Part shown: piece after piece, positions 18,132-26,509 of the stretch
Layout of the letters: every line of letters begins with the position of its first letter
Numbering within the stretch: position 1 is the stretch's first letter
Assembly (NCBI RefSeq): GCF_042684585.1
Contig: NZ_JBHULS010000003.1
Coordinates: forward strand, 186,001-250,000
Direction: 5' to 3'
Length of the DNA: 64,000 nucleotides
Origin: Algorimicrobium sediminis
Lineage (GTDB): Bacteria > Bacteroidota > Bacteroidia > Flavobacteriales > Flavobacteriaceae
The notes under the pieces: generated by a model
Told to the model about the DNA's origin: nothing
Database searches by the model: none
Seen by the model: only the letters and a program-made list of their open reading frames with translations
Program-made: the position numbers and the translations under genes

Positions 18132-18923
18132 ATGAAAATATTTTTACTCATTTTCTCATGCCTCATTGTTACACATTCCGTGATCGGGCAAAATCAGGAT
18201 GATTATTCACCTGCCGATGACGGCAAATTTTTGAGTGATAAAATTCAAAATCCCATTGCCAATCTAGCTACATTGCCTATTCAGTATGAATTAATAACGC
18301 AATCTAAAAACAGTAATATGGTTCGGTTGTTACCAACCATTCCTGTACAGCTAACTAATAAATGGCAATTAATTACGCATGCCGATGTGCCCATTGCTAA
18401 CATGTATACAAATAGGGGTTATGAAAACGGTTTTGGAAATATTGTGTTAACGGCCACCTTAACACCTACCAAGGAAACAGGAACAAGTTGGGGCGTGGGT
18501 CCTGCTATTATGTTTCCGTCTGTTAATAACGAACTTGGCTTTAACAACCTTTCTGTAGGTCCGTCAGTTACCTATCTGAAACAGGTTAAAGGTTTTACCT
18601 ATGGCTTAACGGTTCAAAACTTCTTTTCGGTGGCAGGCCCAAGTACAAATCCCGACGTAAATTATTTACAAACCAAGTTGCATTTTGCTAAAACCTTAAA
18701 CAACAATTGGTATGTATACACCAACCCTGAAATTACGGCAAATTGGAATGCCAAAGCGTCCAACCAATGGCGTATTCCTTTAGGTATTGGGGCGGGCAAG
18801 TTAATTGAACACAGCCGCTACCTACCTATTAATGTGCAGGCTGGTGTTTATAAATATGTAGAACACCCAACCGATGCCGATTGGCTTGTTCAGGTAAAAG
18901 CAGCCTTTATTTTGAAAAAATAA
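18132..18923 (+). CDS. outer-membrane beta-barrel protein, porin-like
   Basis: A 263-residue protein starting at the ATG of MKIFLLIFSC, which gives a clean signal peptide cut after about residue 20 (VIGQ). The longer frame from TTG 18072 would put 20 residues before it. The mature part alternates polar and hydrophobic residues in the manner of beta strands, with motifs such as GFGNIVLTATLTP, GVGPAIMFP and IPLGIGAGK that recall the MetA-pathway/phenol-degradation transporter-like outer-membrane proteins. Substrate unknown. TATCTTTC at 18039-18046 is a near-consensus -7 element. Confidence 0.7.
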   Translation: MKIFLLIFSCLIVTHSVIGQNQDDYSPADDGKFLSDKIQNPIANLATLPIQYELITQSKNSNMVRLLPTIPVQLTNKWQLITHADVPIANMYTNRGYENGFGNIVLTATLTPTKETGTSWGVGPAIMFPSVNNELGFNNLSVGPSVTYLKQVKGFTYGLTVQNFFSVAGPSTNPDVNYLQTKLHFAKTLNNNWYVYTNPEITANWNAKASNQWRIPLGIGAGKLIEHSRYLPINVQAGVYKYVEHPTDADWLVQVKAAFILKK

Positions 18924-19013
18924 ATAAGAGATTTTTGTTAGTTACTTCAGAATTTAAAAAGAGTGCCACAAAGTTTTAACGATTTTTAGTTTCTTTGTTA
19001 AAAACTATAAATT

Positions 19014-19460
19014 ATGCTTGTTGCACTTTTATTAGGTGGGTTTATTATTGTTTTAAATGTGGTTATTCAAGCTTATGGCAATTTAATTTGGCTAAAAAGA
19101 GTCACGCCAACGTTTCAAGACAACGGTAAAAGCTACCACACAAAAAAAGCTTGGCGTTTGCTAATAGTTTCTTTTTTGTTTTTTACGGCATTACACACTT
19201 TACAAACACTTATTTGGGCTTTAGCATATGTACAGTTACCACACACCAGTGGCATTTTTCAAAATTTCACCGAAGCTTGGTACTACTCATTAGTTACCTT
19301 TACTACTTTAGGTTACGGCGATATTACGCTTGTAGGCGATTGGCGTATTCTATCGGGTATTGAAGCCATAAACGGCATTATGCTAATTGGTTGGACTACC
19401 GCTATGATGTACTCATTAACCCAACAAATTTTAAAAAGTTTACCAAAAAAACCGGTTTAA
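19014..19460 (+). CDS. two-pore-helix potassium channel-like protein
   Basis: A 148-residue protein with three hydrophobic segments (about 2-22, 49-72 and 118-140). Between the last two lies a pore loop holding the K+ selectivity filter TTLGYGD (97-103). It belongs to the simple ion-channel (Ion_trans_2) group. No regulatory RCK or cyclic-nucleotide domain is attached. It probably forms a homotetrameric K+ channel in the inner membrane. Convergent with gldC, with only 6 bp between the stop codons. Confidence 0.85.
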   Translation: MLVALLLGGFIIVLNVVIQAYGNLIWLKRVTPTFQDNGKSYHTKKAWRLLIVSFLFFTALHTLQTLIWALAYVQLPHTSGIFQNFTEAWYYSLVTFTTLGYGDITLVGDWRILSGIEAINGIMLIGWTTAMMYSLTQQILKSLPKKPV

Positions 19461-19466
19461 GCCAAT

Positions 19467-19805
19467 TTATTTATTCTTTTTTAACTCTAGTTTTTCTGCA
19501 AAATAATCGCAAAAATCCTTCATGGTAGCGCTCATTTTCTCATCCTGGGTAGCTCGGTAAAATGTATCGCTCATGGCCATAAGTGTTTGATGAAAAAATA
19601 ATTTCATTTCGTCCACAGGCATATCTTTTGTCCATAAATCAATTCGCAGCGTTTCTTGCTTTTTACTGTCCCAAACCGATAATAACATGGCTTTAGCCGC
19701 TTCATTTTCAATACCGCCGTCCTGTGCGGTCCACGATAAGGTTTCTGGAATTCTATTTTCGTCTAACTCGACAAACAATTCTATAGTCGATTTCTTTTTA
19801 GTCAT
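19467..19805 (-). CDS. gldC: gliding motility protein GldC
   Basis: A 112-residue soluble protein matching GldC in length and motifs (IELFVELDENRIPETLSW, DGGIENEAAKAM, FHQTLMAMSDTFYRAT; fragments). GldC is not essential for gliding in Flavobacterium johnsoniae but improves it, and its gene is normally cotranscribed with gldB. Here its start overlaps gldB by 8 bp, supporting the assignment. Cytoplasmic. Confidence 0.93.
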   Translation of the reverse strand: MTKKKSTIELFVELDENRIPETLSWTAQDGGIENEAAKAMLLSVWDSKKQETLRIDLWTKDMPVDEMKLFFHQTLMAMSDTFYRATQDEKMSATMKDFCDYFAEKLELKKNK

Positions 19806-20763
19806 TTTCTTCTGGTTTGTATTTGCTGGTATTAAAAATTTCTGAAGGGTCTGCCTGTAGCATGGTTTTTAGGCTTACATTGTTATTAGCCATATACGAT
19901 TTTACAATTTGCCAACCTATATATTGGCCAATGCGACCAGGCGATTCATTATCAATTAATTCTAAATAAAATTTAGAAAATGGCGCCGGATTTATAAAGC
20001 GCGATGGTAATTTAGAATCCGTGTTAAAAAGAAGTTCTTTCCCTATAAAATAATTCCAAATAAACCATTCATTCTCTTTTGCCCATTGTAAATGATCCTC
20101 CGTATACCCAATTTTTGTAGCATCTGAAACTTTTGGCAACATAACATCCTTAAAATACAGCTGTTTACCAAAGTAAATCATTTCATCCAACAAGGTTTTT
20201 CTGTCCGTTTGAAATATATACTTTTCGGCATAGGCTGCCGCCATATCCACCACAATTTGATCGCGCTCAAAATTAGCCTTTAAATAATTTTGAATACCTT
20301 GATAAAAAACATGGTCTTTTCCTAAATACGTATCTATTGAAATTAATACAATGGTATCTGTAACAATCACTTTATTTCGATAATCTACCGATGAAGTGGA
20401 GGTTATAACACGCGGCACACGAAACTCTGGAAAATAATATTTTAGGTGTTTAAACAAACTGGTAATTTGTTGTTTCTCTGGGGTAAAGTCGTTAAAAATA
20501 CGCACGCTTTCCGAAACTAACTCCTGTTGTAGGGTATCGGCCATTCTGTTTATCCAAAAGGCATCGGAATAGTGTTTTGGAAACATAAACGGATATGTGT
20601 TTTTTAACTGGGGTAAACCTTCTGGTGTTACCGTATCAAAAGCTTTATCAAAACGTTCCACTTCAAAATTTACAGCTATTTTTTCAATTTCTTTTTCTAG
20701 TTTGTTTTGTTTTCCACAGGAAACCAAACCAACCAAAATAAGTAACAGCACGACATATTTCAT
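19798..20763 (-). CDS. gldB: gliding motility lipoprotein GldB
   Basis: A 321-residue lipoprotein (signal peptide with lipobox ending at Cys16, LVSC). GldB is required for gliding and for function of the type IX secretion apparatus in F. johnsoniae. Family features include FEVERFDKAFD near the N-terminus, MFPKHYSDAFWINRM, AAAYAEKYIF and the C-terminal PGRIGQYIGWQIVKSYM. It is divergent from nadE, an arrangement I recall from other flavobacteria, and overlaps gldC. Confidence 0.94.
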   Translation of the reverse strand: MKYVVLLLILVGLVSCGKQNKLEKEIEKIAVNFEVERFDKAFDTVTPEGLPQLKNTYPFMFPKHYSDAFWINRMADTLQQELVSESVRIFNDFTPEKQQITSLFKHLKYYFPEFRVPRVITSTSSVDYRNKVIVTDTIVLISIDTYLGKDHVFYQGIQNYLKANFERDQIVVDMAAAYAEKYIFQTDRKTLLDEMIYFGKQLYFKDVMLPKVSDATKIGYTEDHLQWAKENEWFIWNYFIGKELLFNTDSKLPSRFINPAPFSKFYLELIDNESPGRIGQYIGWQIVKSYMANNNVSLKTMLQADPSEIFNTSKYKPEEND

Positions 20764-20806
20764 AAAAAAGGGTATGTTGTTAATTTTTATTAGTTTAACC
20801 TTTTGG

Positions 20807-20814
20807 TATTTTTG
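20807..20814 (+). promoter_or_regulatory. -7 promoter element for nadE
   Basis: TATTTTTG matches TAnnTTTG and lies 36 bp before the nadE ATG. The oppositely oriented gldB element begins only 6 bp further on, so the two transcripts would overlap at their 5' ends. Confidence 0.6.
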
Positions 20815-20819
20815 CTTTG

Positions 20820-20827
20820 CAAAGGTA
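20820..20827 (-). promoter_or_regulatory. -7 promoter element for gldBC
   Basis: Reads TACCTTTG on the minus strand, an exact TAnnTTTG match, about 57 bp upstream of the gldB start. It is back-to-back with the nadE element. Confidence 0.6.
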
Positions 20828-20849
20828 CATCACTTTGTTTTAAAAATCC

Positions 20850-21644
20850 ATGAAAATGCAAACAGAAAAAATTACCCAACATATTGTAAACTGGTTAGCT
20901 ACCTATGCTAAAAATGCCCGTGTAAATGGTTTTGTTATAGGCATATCAGGTGGTATTGACTCGGCTGTAACGTCTATTCTCTGCGCCAAAACAGGCCTAA
21001 AAGTACTGTGTGTGGAAATGCCTATTCACCAATCTGAAAGCCATGTATCGCGTGCCAAAGAGCATATAGCGTTTCTTAAGGAGCACTATTCAAATGTGCA
21101 TGACATAGAAACTAACTTAACACCTGTTTTTGAGGCCTTTAAAACTAAAGTTCCCTTAAATGGCAAAACAGATACGGTAAACATGGCTTTGGCTAATACC
21201 CGAGCTAGATTGCGCATGACAACCTTATATTATTTCGCAGGTTTGCAGGGTTTACTGGTTGCAGGCACAGGTAATAAAATTGAAGATTTTGGTATTGGAT
21301 TTTACACTAAATATGGCGATGGTGGTGTAGATTTAAGTCCCATAGCCGATTTAATGAAAACAGAAGTATACACACTAGGCGCCTTTTTAAATGTACCCAA
21401 GTCCATTATGACCGCCGCACCAAGCGATGGCCTTTTTGGCGATGCCCGAAGCGACGAAGATCAAATTGGTGCAAGCTACCCAGAATTGGAATGGGCTATG
21501 CGCATGACGCATTTAGGTAAAGAGACATCGGAATTTTCTGGACGGGAAAAAGTTGTTTTCGATATTTATACGCGCTTAAATAAAATGAACCAGCATAAAA
21601 TGACCGCAATACCAGTTTGTGAAATACCAAATAAATTAAGATAA
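20850..21644 (+). CDS. nadE: ammonia-dependent NAD+ synthetase
   Basis: A 264-residue protein, the length of the NH3-dependent class without the glutaminase domain. It converts deamido-NAD+ to NAD+ with ATP. The PP-loop SGGIDSAV follows the first beta strand, and the segments ANTRARLRMTTLYY, GTGNKIEDFGIGFYTKYGDGGVD (fragment) and LFGDARSDEDQIG match NadE substrate sites. An alternative ATG lies 6 bp downstream. Divergent from gldB. Confidence 0.95.
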   Translation: MKMQTEKITQHIVNWLATYAKNARVNGFVIGISGGIDSAVTSILCAKTGLKVLCVEMPIHQSESHVSRAKEHIAFLKEHYSNVHDIETNLTPVFEAFKTKVPLNGKTDTVNMALANTRARLRMTTLYYFAGLQGLLVAGTGNKIEDFGIGFYTKYGDGGVDLSPIADLMKTEVYTLGAFLNVPKSIMTAAPSDGLFGDARSDEDQIGASYPELEWAMRMTHLGKETSEFSGREKVVFDIYTRLNKMNQHKMTAIPVCEIPNKLR

Positions 21645-21733
21645 AAATATCCTTATTTTAATTTTTTAACTACCTTTATACATATTTTTCAACAAAACCC
21701 CCAAAACAGTGTTAATTTAAAAAACCAAAAACA

Positions 21734-22360
21734 ATGATAAAACTGTTGGTAGTGGATAACCACCCTATTGTTGGAAAAGGCATGGAATTGTTATTTTCTA
21801 AATCGCCACAAATTAATGTAATTGGTACTGTAGATAACGGTGAGGCCATTTTCGACTTCCTAAAAAAGCATTCGGTAGATGTTATTTTATCTGAAATAGA
21901 TTTGCCAAAACTAAATGGTATTACAGCTTTGCGCCGACTACGCAGAGATTTCCCCCATGTAAAAACCATCATGTTTAGCGCACAACCTGAACAAATTTAT
22001 GCCATAAATAGCATAAAATCTGGAGCCGATGGCTACCTAATGAAAACCGCCGATATTTTTACTATTAAGCAAGCCGTGCTTAAAGTATATTCTGGCCGAC
22101 TTTATTTAAGTAACGATATAGCCTTACAAATGACATCCAAAAAGCAGGTAACAACAGCCAGTTTCCCTTTTAAAAAATTGTCTACCAGAGAGATTGAGGT
22201 ATTAAAACTACTGGTTTCTGGCCGAAAAAATAAAGAGGTCGCTAAAGAGTTAAACATAAACGAAAAAACAGTAAGTACCTATAAGGCGCGCCTTATGAAG
22301 AAACTAAATGTTACGAATATTGTGGACTTAATTAGTCGCGCTCGTTTATTGGAATTATAA
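21734..22360 (+). CDS. LuxR-type response regulator with Glu at the phosphorylation site
   Basis: A 208-residue protein: receiver domain (about 1-120) and LuxR-type DNA-binding domain (about 142-205) with LSTREIEVLKLLVSGRKNKEVAKEL (fragment) and NEKTVSTYKARLMKKL. In the receiver the phosphoacceptor position is Glu54 (VILSEIDLP; normally DIxxP). The acidic pocket is Asp8-Asn9 instead of two acidic residues. The later Ser/Thr and Lys switch residues (MFSA, LMK) are kept. The protein is therefore unlikely to be controlled by phosphotransfer and may be locked in an active-like state. No histidine kinase is nearby. Its stop overlaps that of dnaG. Confidence 0.9.
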   Translation: MIKLLVVDNHPIVGKGMELLFSKSPQINVIGTVDNGEAIFDFLKKHSVDVILSEIDLPKLNGITALRRLRRDFPHVKTIMFSAQPEQIYAINSIKSGADGYLMKTADIFTIKQAVLKVYSGRLYLSNDIALQMTSKKQVTTASFPFKKLSTREIEVLKLLVSGRKNKEVAKELNINEKTVSTYKARLMKKLNVTNIVDLISRARLLEL

Positions 22361-24316
22361 TACGCGGTTCAGCTTTCGGGATAACAACATTTTTAATCCG
22401 GAATAATCCTTTACCTCCTCTAAAACCTCTTTATTGGAGTCTGCTAAATTTTGTAGCGTTTTATGCTGAAACTCGCGTACTTTTAAATCTATTAAATAGC
22501 ATCGCAGACTTAAAATGGTTTCGTTCACTAATTGCGCAATGGTATTTTGTTTAGCTTTTGGGAAAATATTTTTGCGTTCCCAATCGGACAAGGCGTACCG
22601 CTCATCTTCCATTAAAATAGTAGAAATTTCTGCGGCTAAATCGGGTGGCACCGTGTTTATAATGGTTTCAATAACCGCATCCGGATTCTGATTAAACGTA
22701 TTAATTATGGTATAATACAGAGCTTTAAAGGTTTCATTAGAAAACTGCATTTCATCCTCCTGTAAATCCAAATATATTTTTTCAAACACCCTAGCCTCAT
22801 GCTTAACCGGCTCTAAAACCAATTCGTTGGCATCATTTTCTTTCAAAATTAAATCTTCAAAATCTTCCGTTTTATTGCCATAAAGCAGTAAAATTTGAAT
22901 AATTTTTCGCTCTAATTCATACTGAACATCTACTTTTTGAGTTACACTCGGGTCATTTTTAATTACCTGAAAAGTCTTTGTTTCCTTACTTTGTTGTTTT
23001 TGTACCTCTGCGTTTTCCTTTTTATTAATTTGCGCCAAGGTGCTAAACAAAACAGCCTCACTAATATCCATAATGCGGGCACATTCCTGAATATAAATTT
23101 CTGTTTTTATGCGGTCGGGAATTTTAGCAATACTATTTACAATATCCCGAATGGTCTCTGCCTTTTTTATCGGGTCGTTTTTAGATTCTTGCGCGAGTAA
23201 CGACGCTTTAAATTGAATAAAATCCTGCGATTTATCATCCAAATAAGTCGTTATTTCCGATAAAGTATTATTTTTTGCAAAGCTATCTGGATCATCGCCC
23301 TCCGGAAAGGTACAAACCTTAACATTCATGCCTTGTTCCAAAATTAAATCAATTCCACGTAGTGAAGCCCGCAAACCGGCAGCATCGCCATCAAATAACA
23401 CCGTAATATTTTTGGTTAACCTATTTATTAGTCTTATTTGCTCGGGTGTTAAAGCAGTTCCAGATGAAGACACCACGTTTTTAATGCCACGTTGGTGAAA
23501 TTGAATAACATCTGTATAACCTTCTACCAGATAACAATTATCTTCTTTTGCTATGCTTTGTTTGGCATGAAAAATACCATACAATACTTTACTTTTGTGA
23601 TATAAATCGCTTTCAGGCGAATTTAAATACTTCGCCGCTTTTTTGTCGTTACCCAATATACGTCCGCCAAAACCTAAAACACGGCCACTCATACTTTGAA
23701 TAGGAAACATAACACGCCCTTTAAACCTATCAAATTGCTTTTCGCCCTTTACTATGGTTAAGCCCGTTTGTTCCAGAAATTCTAGGCGGTAGCCTTTTTT
23801 AAGCGCTTCGTTTGTAAATGCCTGCCATTCGTCGGGTGCATAGCCTAAATTAAATTTCTTAATAGTATCCTCGGTAAAGCCTCGTTCTTTAAAATAACTT
23901 AATCCTACCGCTTTCCCAATATCGGTTTTATGCAATATTTTTTGAAAATACGTACTAGCAAATTCACTTACCAAATACAAACTTTCGCGCACATCTGCCT
24001 TTTGTTTTTCCTCGTTAGTTTGTTGGGTTTCTTCTATTTCAATATTATACTTTTTTGCCAAATATTTAATGGCTTCCGGATAGGTAAAGTGTTCATGTTC
24101 CATTAAAAAAGCCACCGCATTTCCTCCTTTACCACTAGAAAAATCTTTCCATATTTGCTTTACTGGCGACACCATAAAACTAGGCGAACGCTCGTCGCTA
24201 AACGGACTTAAACCTTTATAATTACTACCGGATTTTTTTAATTGAACAAAATCGCCTATCACCTCCTCTACACGAGAAGCTTCAAACACACGATCTATAG
24301 TAGATTTTGAAATCAA
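22355..24316 (-). CDS. dnaG: DNA primase DnaG with degenerate zinc-binding site
   Basis: A 653-residue primase that makes RNA primers for replication. N-terminal zinc-ribbon fold (about 1-95), RNA polymerase/TOPRIM core (about 115-430, with YLVEGYTDVIQFHQRG and LFDGDAAGLRA carrying the catalytic acidic residues) and a C-terminal helicase-interaction domain. The four residues that normally bind zinc are replaced: Ser37, Ser40, Asp58 and Ser61 in GLSPFSDE and KDFSSGKGG. The start codon is TTG; no upstream in-frame ATG was found and the first 47 residues look like true DnaG sequence. A near -7 element TACTTTTA (24337-24344, minus) lies about 20 bp upstream. Confidence 0.95.
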   Translation of the reverse strand: MISKSTIDRVFEASRVEEVIGDFVQLKKSGSNYKGLSPFSDERSPSFMVSPVKQIWKDFSSGKGGNAVAFLMEHEHFTYPEAIKYLAKKYNIEIEETQQTNEEKQKADVRESLYLVSEFASTYFQKILHKTDIGKAVGLSYFKERGFTEDTIKKFNLGYAPDEWQAFTNEALKKGYRLEFLEQTGLTIVKGEKQFDRFKGRVMFPIQSMSGRVLGFGGRILGNDKKAAKYLNSPESDLYHKSKVLYGIFHAKQSIAKEDNCYLVEGYTDVIQFHQRGIKNVVSSSGTALTPEQIRLINRLTKNITVLFDGDAAGLRASLRGIDLILEQGMNVKVCTFPEGDDPDSFAKNNTLSEITTYLDDKSQDFIQFKASLLAQESKNDPIKKAETIRDIVNSIAKIPDRIKTEIYIQECARIMDISEAVLFSTLAQINKKENAEVQKQQSKETKTFQVIKNDPSVTQKVDVQYELERKIIQILLLYGNKTEDFEDLILKENDANELVLEPVKHEARVFEKIYLDLQEDEMQFSNETFKALYYTIINTFNQNPDAVIETIINTVPPDLAAEISTILMEDERYALSDWERKNIFPKAKQNTIAQLVNETILSLRCYLIDLKVREFQHKTLQNLADSNKEVLEEVKDYSGLKMLLSRKLNRVL

Positions 24317-24445
24317 TTTGTCTGTTTTTTTATGAAACGTAAAAGTACTATAAACTTACAGTATTTAAAATATATAAGCAGACCTAATTTGAGTTTGTTA
24401 ATAAAATCAAGTACCTTGTTTGCCCTTTTGAATATGTATATACTT

Positions 24446-26278
24446 ATGAAAACAAACCGCATAACATCGCTCCTAGTTAGCGTATTTTTGGGACTAAATT
24501 TTGCCATTTCTCAAAACAAAGTAGTCCCTATTTTTGAAAACGGCGAAGCACAAATTGTACCTGAATTTAGTAATCCAGAGGATTGGATTAGACACGACTT
24601 ATGGGTAGAAACAACCTTTGATACAGATGGCGATGGTAAGCTAGATCGCATGCATGTAGCTGTTACCAGGCCAAAACAAACAGATACCGAAGGTTTAAAA
24701 CTTCCCGTTGTTTATGAATCTAGTCCTTATTTTGCAGGTGTTGCCCAAGAAGCCGATGGCCTTTTTTGGGATGTTAAACACGAATTGGGCGAACCAGCCA
24801 AACCACGCACACACGTTTCTGTAAAACGAGTTGGCCAGCGACCTATCATTTCAAATTCACAAATTCACACTTGGGTACCACGTGGCTATATCGTGGTGCA
24901 TTCCTCCTCGCCGGGTACGGGATTATCGCAAGGCGCGCCAACAGTTGGCGGAATTAACGAATCGTTGGCTCCAAAAGCCGTAATAGATTGGTTAAACAAC
25001 AGAGCCACCGGTTACACCGAACCTTACGGAAACGAAACCATTACAGCCTATTGGAGCACCGGCAAAGTGGGCATGACAGGAACAAGCTATAACGGTACCA
25101 TTCCGTTAGCAGCTGCCACCACTGGTGTAGAAGGCTTGGAAGCCATTATTCCTGTAGCACCAAACACCTCGTACTATCATTACTACCGCTCCAATGGATT
25201 GGTGCGTTCGCCAGGTGGTTATTTAGGCGAGGATATTGATGTATTGTACGATTTTATTCACAGTGGCGACGAATCGAAACGCGCCTACAACAATCAAACC
25301 GTGCGTGATACCGAAATGAAAAATGGCATGGATAGGGAAACAGGCGATTATAACGAATTTTGGGCAGGTCGCGATTATTTAAATCAGATGGCACCCATGA
25401 AAGCTGCCCTATTAATGGCCCATGGTTTTAACGATTGGAACGTTATGCCAGAACACAGCTACCGCATTTATAAAGCAGCTAAAAACATGGGGCTACCAAC
25501 CCAAATTTATTATCACCAGTTTGGTCACGGCGGACCACCACCAATATCCATGATGAACCGTTGGTTTACGCACTATTTACATGGTATTGATAACGGCGTA
25601 CAAAACGATGCAAAAGCTTGGATTGTACGTGAAAATGACGACCGCTTGCAACCTACTGCCTATAAAGATTATCCTAATCCAGAGGCCAAACAGGTAACGC
25701 TTTACCTAGGTAAAGGAGGTAATACCGCCGGAACATTACAAACTAAAAAGACCAAAAAACAGGGCACCGAAACTTTAACAGATAATGCCACCATATCCGG
25801 TAAAGATTTGGCGCAAGCCACCACATCGGCCAACAGGCTGTTGTATGTAACGCCAATTTTAAAGGAAGATTTACATATTTCTGGACTTCCTAAAATAACG
25901 GTCACGTTAGCAAGTAGTAAGCCCGCTGCCAATTTATCCATTTGGCTGGTATCGCTTCCTTGGAATAGAGAAAAAGGCGCAAAAATAACCGATAATATCA
26001 TAACCCGTGGATGGGCAGATCCGCAAAACCATAAATCGATTTCTGAAAGTGAGCCTTTAATTCCGGGGGAATTTTACACGGTACATTTCGATTTACAACC
26101 AGACGACCAAATTATCTCTAAAGGCCAGCAAATAGGATTAATGATTTTTTCTAGTGATAGTGACTATACCATACTTCCTAAACCAGGAACCAAACTCACC
26201 ATTGATTTAAGTAAAACAACCATACAGCTGCCAGTTGTTGGCGGTGTAGATGCTTTTAAAAATGCAACCACAAAGTAA
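24446..26278 (+). CDS. CocE/NonD-family secreted alpha/beta hydrolase (X-Pro dipeptidyl-peptidase-like)
   Basis: A 610-residue protein from the ATG of MKTNRITSLL, giving a signal peptide cut near FAISQ. The longer frame (from 24332) would overlap the dnaG promoter and bury the signal. The hydrolase core has the nucleophile motif GTSYNG (Ser214), a WxxD-type DWNVMPEHS segment with the likely catalytic Asp and the His segment HQFGHGG. The C-terminal part (about 435-610) is the jelly-roll of the X-Pro dipeptidyl-peptidase C-terminal domain. It probably cleaves Xaa-Pro peptides or acyl esters in the periplasm; substrate not determinable. Confidence 0.9.
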   Translation: MKTNRITSLLVSVFLGLNFAISQNKVVPIFENGEAQIVPEFSNPEDWIRHDLWVETTFDTDGDGKLDRMHVAVTRPKQTDTEGLKLPVVYESSPYFAGVAQEADGLFWDVKHELGEPAKPRTHVSVKRVGQRPIISNSQIHTWVPRGYIVVHSSSPGTGLSQGAPTVGGINESLAPKAVIDWLNNRATGYTEPYGNETITAYWSTGKVGMTGTSYNGTIPLAAATTGVEGLEAIIPVAPNTSYYHYYRSNGLVRSPGGYLGEDIDVLYDFIHSGDESKRAYNNQTVRDTEMKNGMDRETGDYNEFWAGRDYLNQMAPMKAALLMAHGFNDWNVMPEHSYRIYKAAKNMGLPTQIYYHQFGHGGPPPISMMNRWFTHYLHGIDNGVQNDAKAWIVRENDDRLQPTAYKDYPNPEAKQVTLYLGKGGNTAGTLQTKKTKKQGTETLTDNATISGKDLAQATTSANRLLYVTPILKEDLHISGLPKITVTLASSKPAANLSIWLVSLPWNREKGAKITDNIITRGWADPQNHKSISESEPLIPGEFYTVHFDLQPDDQIISKGQQIGLMIFSSDSDYTILPKPGTKLTIDLSKTTIQLPVVGGVDAFKNATTK

Positions 26279-26509
26279 CTTTTAACACAATATTTTAAAA
26301 CCGCTTGTAACACTAGTATGTACAACCTTTTTTTGGGTTGCGAGCTAATGTGCCTATTGCTGGACTAAAATAAACGCCTTAGTTACTAGTAGCACAACAT
26401 CCTCACGGTAATAACCCAAGCTATTTAATTTAATAAAACACAAAATTTTAAAAAAGTTTTAAGGAAAAAGCAAAAAAAACTATCTTGCCATGCCCTTAAA
26501 TCAATTATC

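Noticed and set aside
24332..24445. N-terminal extension of the CocE-type hydrolase
   Set aside because: It overlaps the dnaG upstream region and hides the signal peptide that starts at the ATG at 24446.
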